Source: Deltaproteobacteria bacterium | GTDB taxonomy: Bacteria > Desulfobacterota > DSM-4660 > Desulfatiglandales > B25-G16 | Assembly (NCBI GenBank): GCA_020348625.1 | Contig: CP070752.1 | Span: forward strand, 2,864,734 to 2,880,993 | Length of the DNA: 16,260 nucleotides | Direction of reading: 5' to 3' | In this document: piece after piece, positions 13,931 to 16,260 of the stretch | Layout of the letters: the number at the start of each line of letters is the position of its first letter | Position numbering within the stretch: position 1 is the first letter of the stretch | The notes under the pieces: generated by a model | The model's input: the letters and a program-made list of their open reading frames with translations, nothing else | What the model was told of the DNA's origin: nothing | The model's database searches: none | Translations under genes and position numbers: made by a program

Positions 13931-16051
13931 TTACTGAGTTGCGGTGTGGACCACCGGCTCTACCTTTTCCAACTCTTCCAGGGGTATGTGACAGAATATG
14001 CGGTGTCCCAATTCCGTACTGCGCCACGGTGGAATTTCCTTTTCACAGATTCTGCCATGATGCGGAAGCATATCCCGGCGTCTGGGACATCGGGTGTGAA
14101 ACCGACAGCCGGTCGGAGGGTTAAGGGCGCTGGGCACATTACCGCCCAGACGAATCTCCTTTTGTTCCGCATCCGGGTCGGGGATGGGTACGGCGGAGAG
14201 CAGCGCCTCTGTGTAGGGATGGTACGGTGGGGAATAGATTGCCTCAGCGGGCCCCACTTCCACGATCTGGCCGAGGTACATCACCGCTATATCATCGGAG
14301 AAGAAGCGCACCACGCTCAAATCGTGAGCAATGAAGATCATGGATGAGCCATAGATTTCCTGAATCTCCAGGAGCAGATTGATCACCGCAGCCTGGACCG
14401 AAACGTCAAGTGCTGAAACAGGCTCATCACAGATGATCAGATCGGGCCGGCTTGCTAGCGCCCGGGCGATTCCAACACGCTGCTTTTCCCCTCCGCTGAG
14501 CTGTCTGGGGAGACGGTCGTAATAGATTTCGTCGAGGCGAACGGCCTTAAGCAGGCGGATAACCTCGTCTTTCACCTGATCCCTGGGTACGGTCTTGAAC
14601 CTCCTGATCGGCCTGGCGATCTGTTTGCCAACCGAGTACGATGGGTTGAGCGTGGAGTCGGGGTTCTGGAAGACCATTTGCATCTCCCTGATCAGGTTCG
14701 TTTCACGCTCCGACACGGGCCGGTCGATATCTATACCCAAAAACTCCATTTCCCCCGCGGTAACCGGCTCTAGGCCAATAATCCCTTTGACCAGCGTGGA
14801 CTTCCCGCATCCGGACTCTCCCACCACGCCCAGGGTCCTGCCCTTTGACAACCTCACGCTCACATCGTCGACAGCCTTTACGAACTTCTTCTCTCCGAGG
14901 CCAAAGAGGCTCACCACCGACTGTGATTCCTGCGGGTAGTAGATCTTGAGATCCTCAAAGCTCAGGAGCTCATCCTCGCGAGGTTCCGGCCTGCCCGGCG
15001 TACCCTCTTTCACACTGGATCTGCGCCTTTTTGCGGTGCGCGACCTTGTTTCAATCTCACTGGCATATATGCAGCGAGCTACGTGCCCTGGTCTGACTTC
15101 CACAAAGCCCGGCAATGCCTCACGGCACTCTTCTGTGGCATAATCGCACCTGGGGGCAAAAATACACGCATCCCTGGGCCGCTCGGCCGGTGGGGGAACA
15201 CGGCCACGGATGGGATATAGTACGGATTTGGCCTTGCTCTCCCCGAGCCGAGGCACGGAGGCCAAAAGCCCCATGGTGTAAGGATGATGCGGGCTCCTGA
15301 AGATATCGGTGACGGTCCCTTTCTCCACCATCTGACCCGCATACATCACACAGAGCTGATCGCTCACCCGCGCAACTACACCAAGGTTATGGGTAATGAA
15401 GATATTTGCGGCCCGGAAATCTCGTTTCAGCTCCTCAATCAGATCCAGTACCGCAGCCTCTACGGTAACGTCCAGCGCCGTGGTGGGCTCATCCATGATC
15501 AGCAACGCCGGGTTGTTGAGCATAGCCATGGCGATGACTATCCGCTGTTGTTGGCCCCCGGAAATCTGATGGGGGTATCGATTCATCACATCTTCGGGAT
15601 CTGGCATGTTCACACGTCTGAGCATACCGATGGAGCGCTCCCATGCCTCATCCTCTGAGACCTGCTGATGGAAGGTCAAGACCTCCGCTAACTGATCTCC
15701 AAGCCGCACCGAGGGGTTAAGAGCCTGCATGGGATCCTGGTACACCATGGCGATCCTATCCCCACGAAGTCGCTTGAGATCTCCCTCTGAGCGGCCCACC
15801 AGTTCATCGCCCTGAAAACGGATACTCCCATCCACAATCTTGCCATTGGGCCCGAGGAAATTCACGATCCCGAAGGCAATAGTGCTCTTTCCACACCCAG
15901 ACTCACCCACTAGGCCTATCGTCTCGCCTTCCCTCACCTGGAAAGAGGCATTTCTGACCGCCTCCACATCGCCCTTTCGCGTTTCATAGGCAATGGTGAG
16001 ATTCTCTACATCGAGCACCGTGACCCCTGTTATCTCCCCAGCTGCCTCCAT
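13931..16051 (-). CDS. Fused dipeptide/oligopeptide ABC transporter ATPases (DppD-DppF in one chain)
   Basis: Two complete ATP-binding domains energise a peptide, nickel or similar importer. Domain 1 has Walker A GESGCGKST (49-57), signature ISGGQ (163-167), Walker B LLIMDEPT (183-190) and the switch histidine in ITHNLG (219-224). Domain 2 has Walker A GESGCGKST (411-419), signature LSGGE (518-522), Walker B LIICDEP (538-544) and IAHDLS (574-579). Each ends in an oligo_HPY tail with four cysteines (C296, C302, C309, C327 and C649, C655, C669, C687), the pattern that binds a [4Fe-4S] cluster in DppD. The linker (about 333-360) is basic. The start is the ATG at 16051 with GGAGGAG about 10 nt upstream. 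An ATG at 16147 is in frame but lies inside the permease gene, so it is unlikely. Confidence 0.92.
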   Translation of the reverse strand: MEAAGEITGVTVLDVENLTIAYETRKGDVEAVRNASFQVREGETIGLVGESGCGKSTIAFGIVNFLGPNGKIVDGSIRFQGDELVGRSEGDLKRLRGDRIAMVYQDPMQALNPSVRLGDQLAEVLTFHQQVSEDEAWERSIGMLRRVNMPDPEDVMNRYPHQISGGQQQRIVIAMAMLNNPALLIMDEPTTALDVTVEAAVLDLIEELKRDFRAANIFITHNLGVVARVSDQLCVMYAGQMVEKGTVTDIFRSPHHPYTMGLLASVPRLGESKAKSVLYPIRGRVPPPAERPRDACIFAPRCDYATEECREALPGFVEVRPGHVARCIYASEIETRSRTAKRRRSSVKEGTPGRPEPREDELLSFEDLKIYYPQESQSVVSLFGLGEKKFVKAVDDVSVRLSKGRTLGVVGESGCGKSTLVKGIIGLEPVTAGEMEFLGIDIDRPVSERETNLIREMQMVFQNPDSTLNPSYSVGKQIARPIRRFKTVPRDQVKDEVIRLLKAVRLDEIYYDRLPRQLSGGEKQRVGIARALASRPDLIICDEPVSALDVSVQAAVINLLLEIQEIYGSSMIFIAHDLSVVRFFSDDIAVMYLGQIVEVGPAEAIYSPPYHPYTEALLSAVPIPDPDAEQKEIRLGGNVPSALNPPTGCRFHTRCPRRRDMLPHHGRICEKEIPPWRSTELGHRIFCHIPLEELEKVEPVVHTATQ

Positions 16052-16112
16052 GTATCTTTTTCTCCTCCGCTTTTGAAAGACATCCGCTCCCTGTTTCAAA
16101 AAATAACGGATA

Positions 16113-16260
16113 TCATTGATACCGCATGGACTCCTCTCGCAGGCCATCGGCCAACAGATTCAGGCCCACCACCAGCGAGGCGATGGCCACAGAAGGCCAC
16201 AACGCAGCCCAAGGGCTCCCGGCCAGGATAAACTCTCGCCCCTTGGCCACCATACTTCCC
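16113..16260 (-). CDS. ABC transporter permease, DppC type (C-terminal end only)
   Basis: The last 48 codons of a binding-protein-dependent permease enter from the right edge and stop with TGA at 16113. The visible part reads GSMVAKGREFILAGSPWAAL and then WPSVAIASLVVGLNLLADGL, ending REESMRYQ. This matches the conserved end of DppC/OppC (W-G-x-M-L-x-x-G-R, a last membrane helix, then NLLGDGLRD). It lies 61 nt upstream of the fused ATPase gene on the same strand, the usual permease-then-ATPase order. Confidence 0.88.
   Translation of the reverse strand, partial: GSMVAKGREFILAGSPWAALWPSVAIASLVVGLNLLADGLREESMRYQ

Noticed and set aside
16049..16147. Longer ABC ATPase start at 16147
   Set aside because: The extra 32 residues overlap the 3' end of the permease gene in another frame and have no family resemblance. 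The ATG at 16051 has GGAGGAG upstream.

Overview
The window reads as a chromosomal segment of an anaerobic, probably uncultivated bacterium. The gene mix fits Deltaproteobacteria/Desulfobacterota best: a TRAP transporter beside a molybdenum hydroxylase whose FAD subunit has an extra cysteine cluster, an amidohydrolase-2 enzyme, a fused DppD-DppF ATPase and an archaeal-type Ogg2 glycosylase. No marker gene is present, so the taxonomic guess is an inference.

Left part (1-6713, all minus strand): two transcription units read leftwards. A molybdenum hydroxylase operon comes first (2Fe-2S subunit, molybdopterin subunit, FAD subunit, joined by 1-4 nt overlaps). It is followed by a TRAP transporter operon, dctP-dctQ-dctM, with dctM cut by the window edge. 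A perfect 18-bp hairpin sits between dctP and dctQ. Together they look like an uptake-and-hydroxylation module for an organic acid or aromatic/heterocyclic compound; the substrate cannot be read from sequence.

Middle (6714-9875): a 1.2-kb gene-poor stretch holds the decayed remains of an AAA+ ATPase of the type that carries an SKYVGETEK-like segment, and a clear intrinsic terminator. Next come an amidohydrolase-2 enzyme (decarboxylase-like E-x-H metal motif), a short region of three consecutive hairpins, and an Ogg2-type 8-oxoguanine glycosylase/lyase, all on the minus strand.

Right part (9876-16260): two plus-strand genes encode a large Ski2/HelY-like helicase and a rhomboid protease carrying a C-terminal DnaJ_C-like domain, which is the most unusual gene here. 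Convergent to them on the minus strand is the end of a peptide/nickel (Dpp/Opp) ABC transporter operon: the tail of a DppC-type permease and a fused DppD-DppF double ATPase, closed by an intrinsic terminator.

I saw no tRNA, rRNA, CRISPR array, insertion sequence or origin. No complete unknown multi-gene system is visible. The best candidates for new biology are the rhomboid-DnaJ_C fusion, the AAA+ relic and the structured RNA segments.
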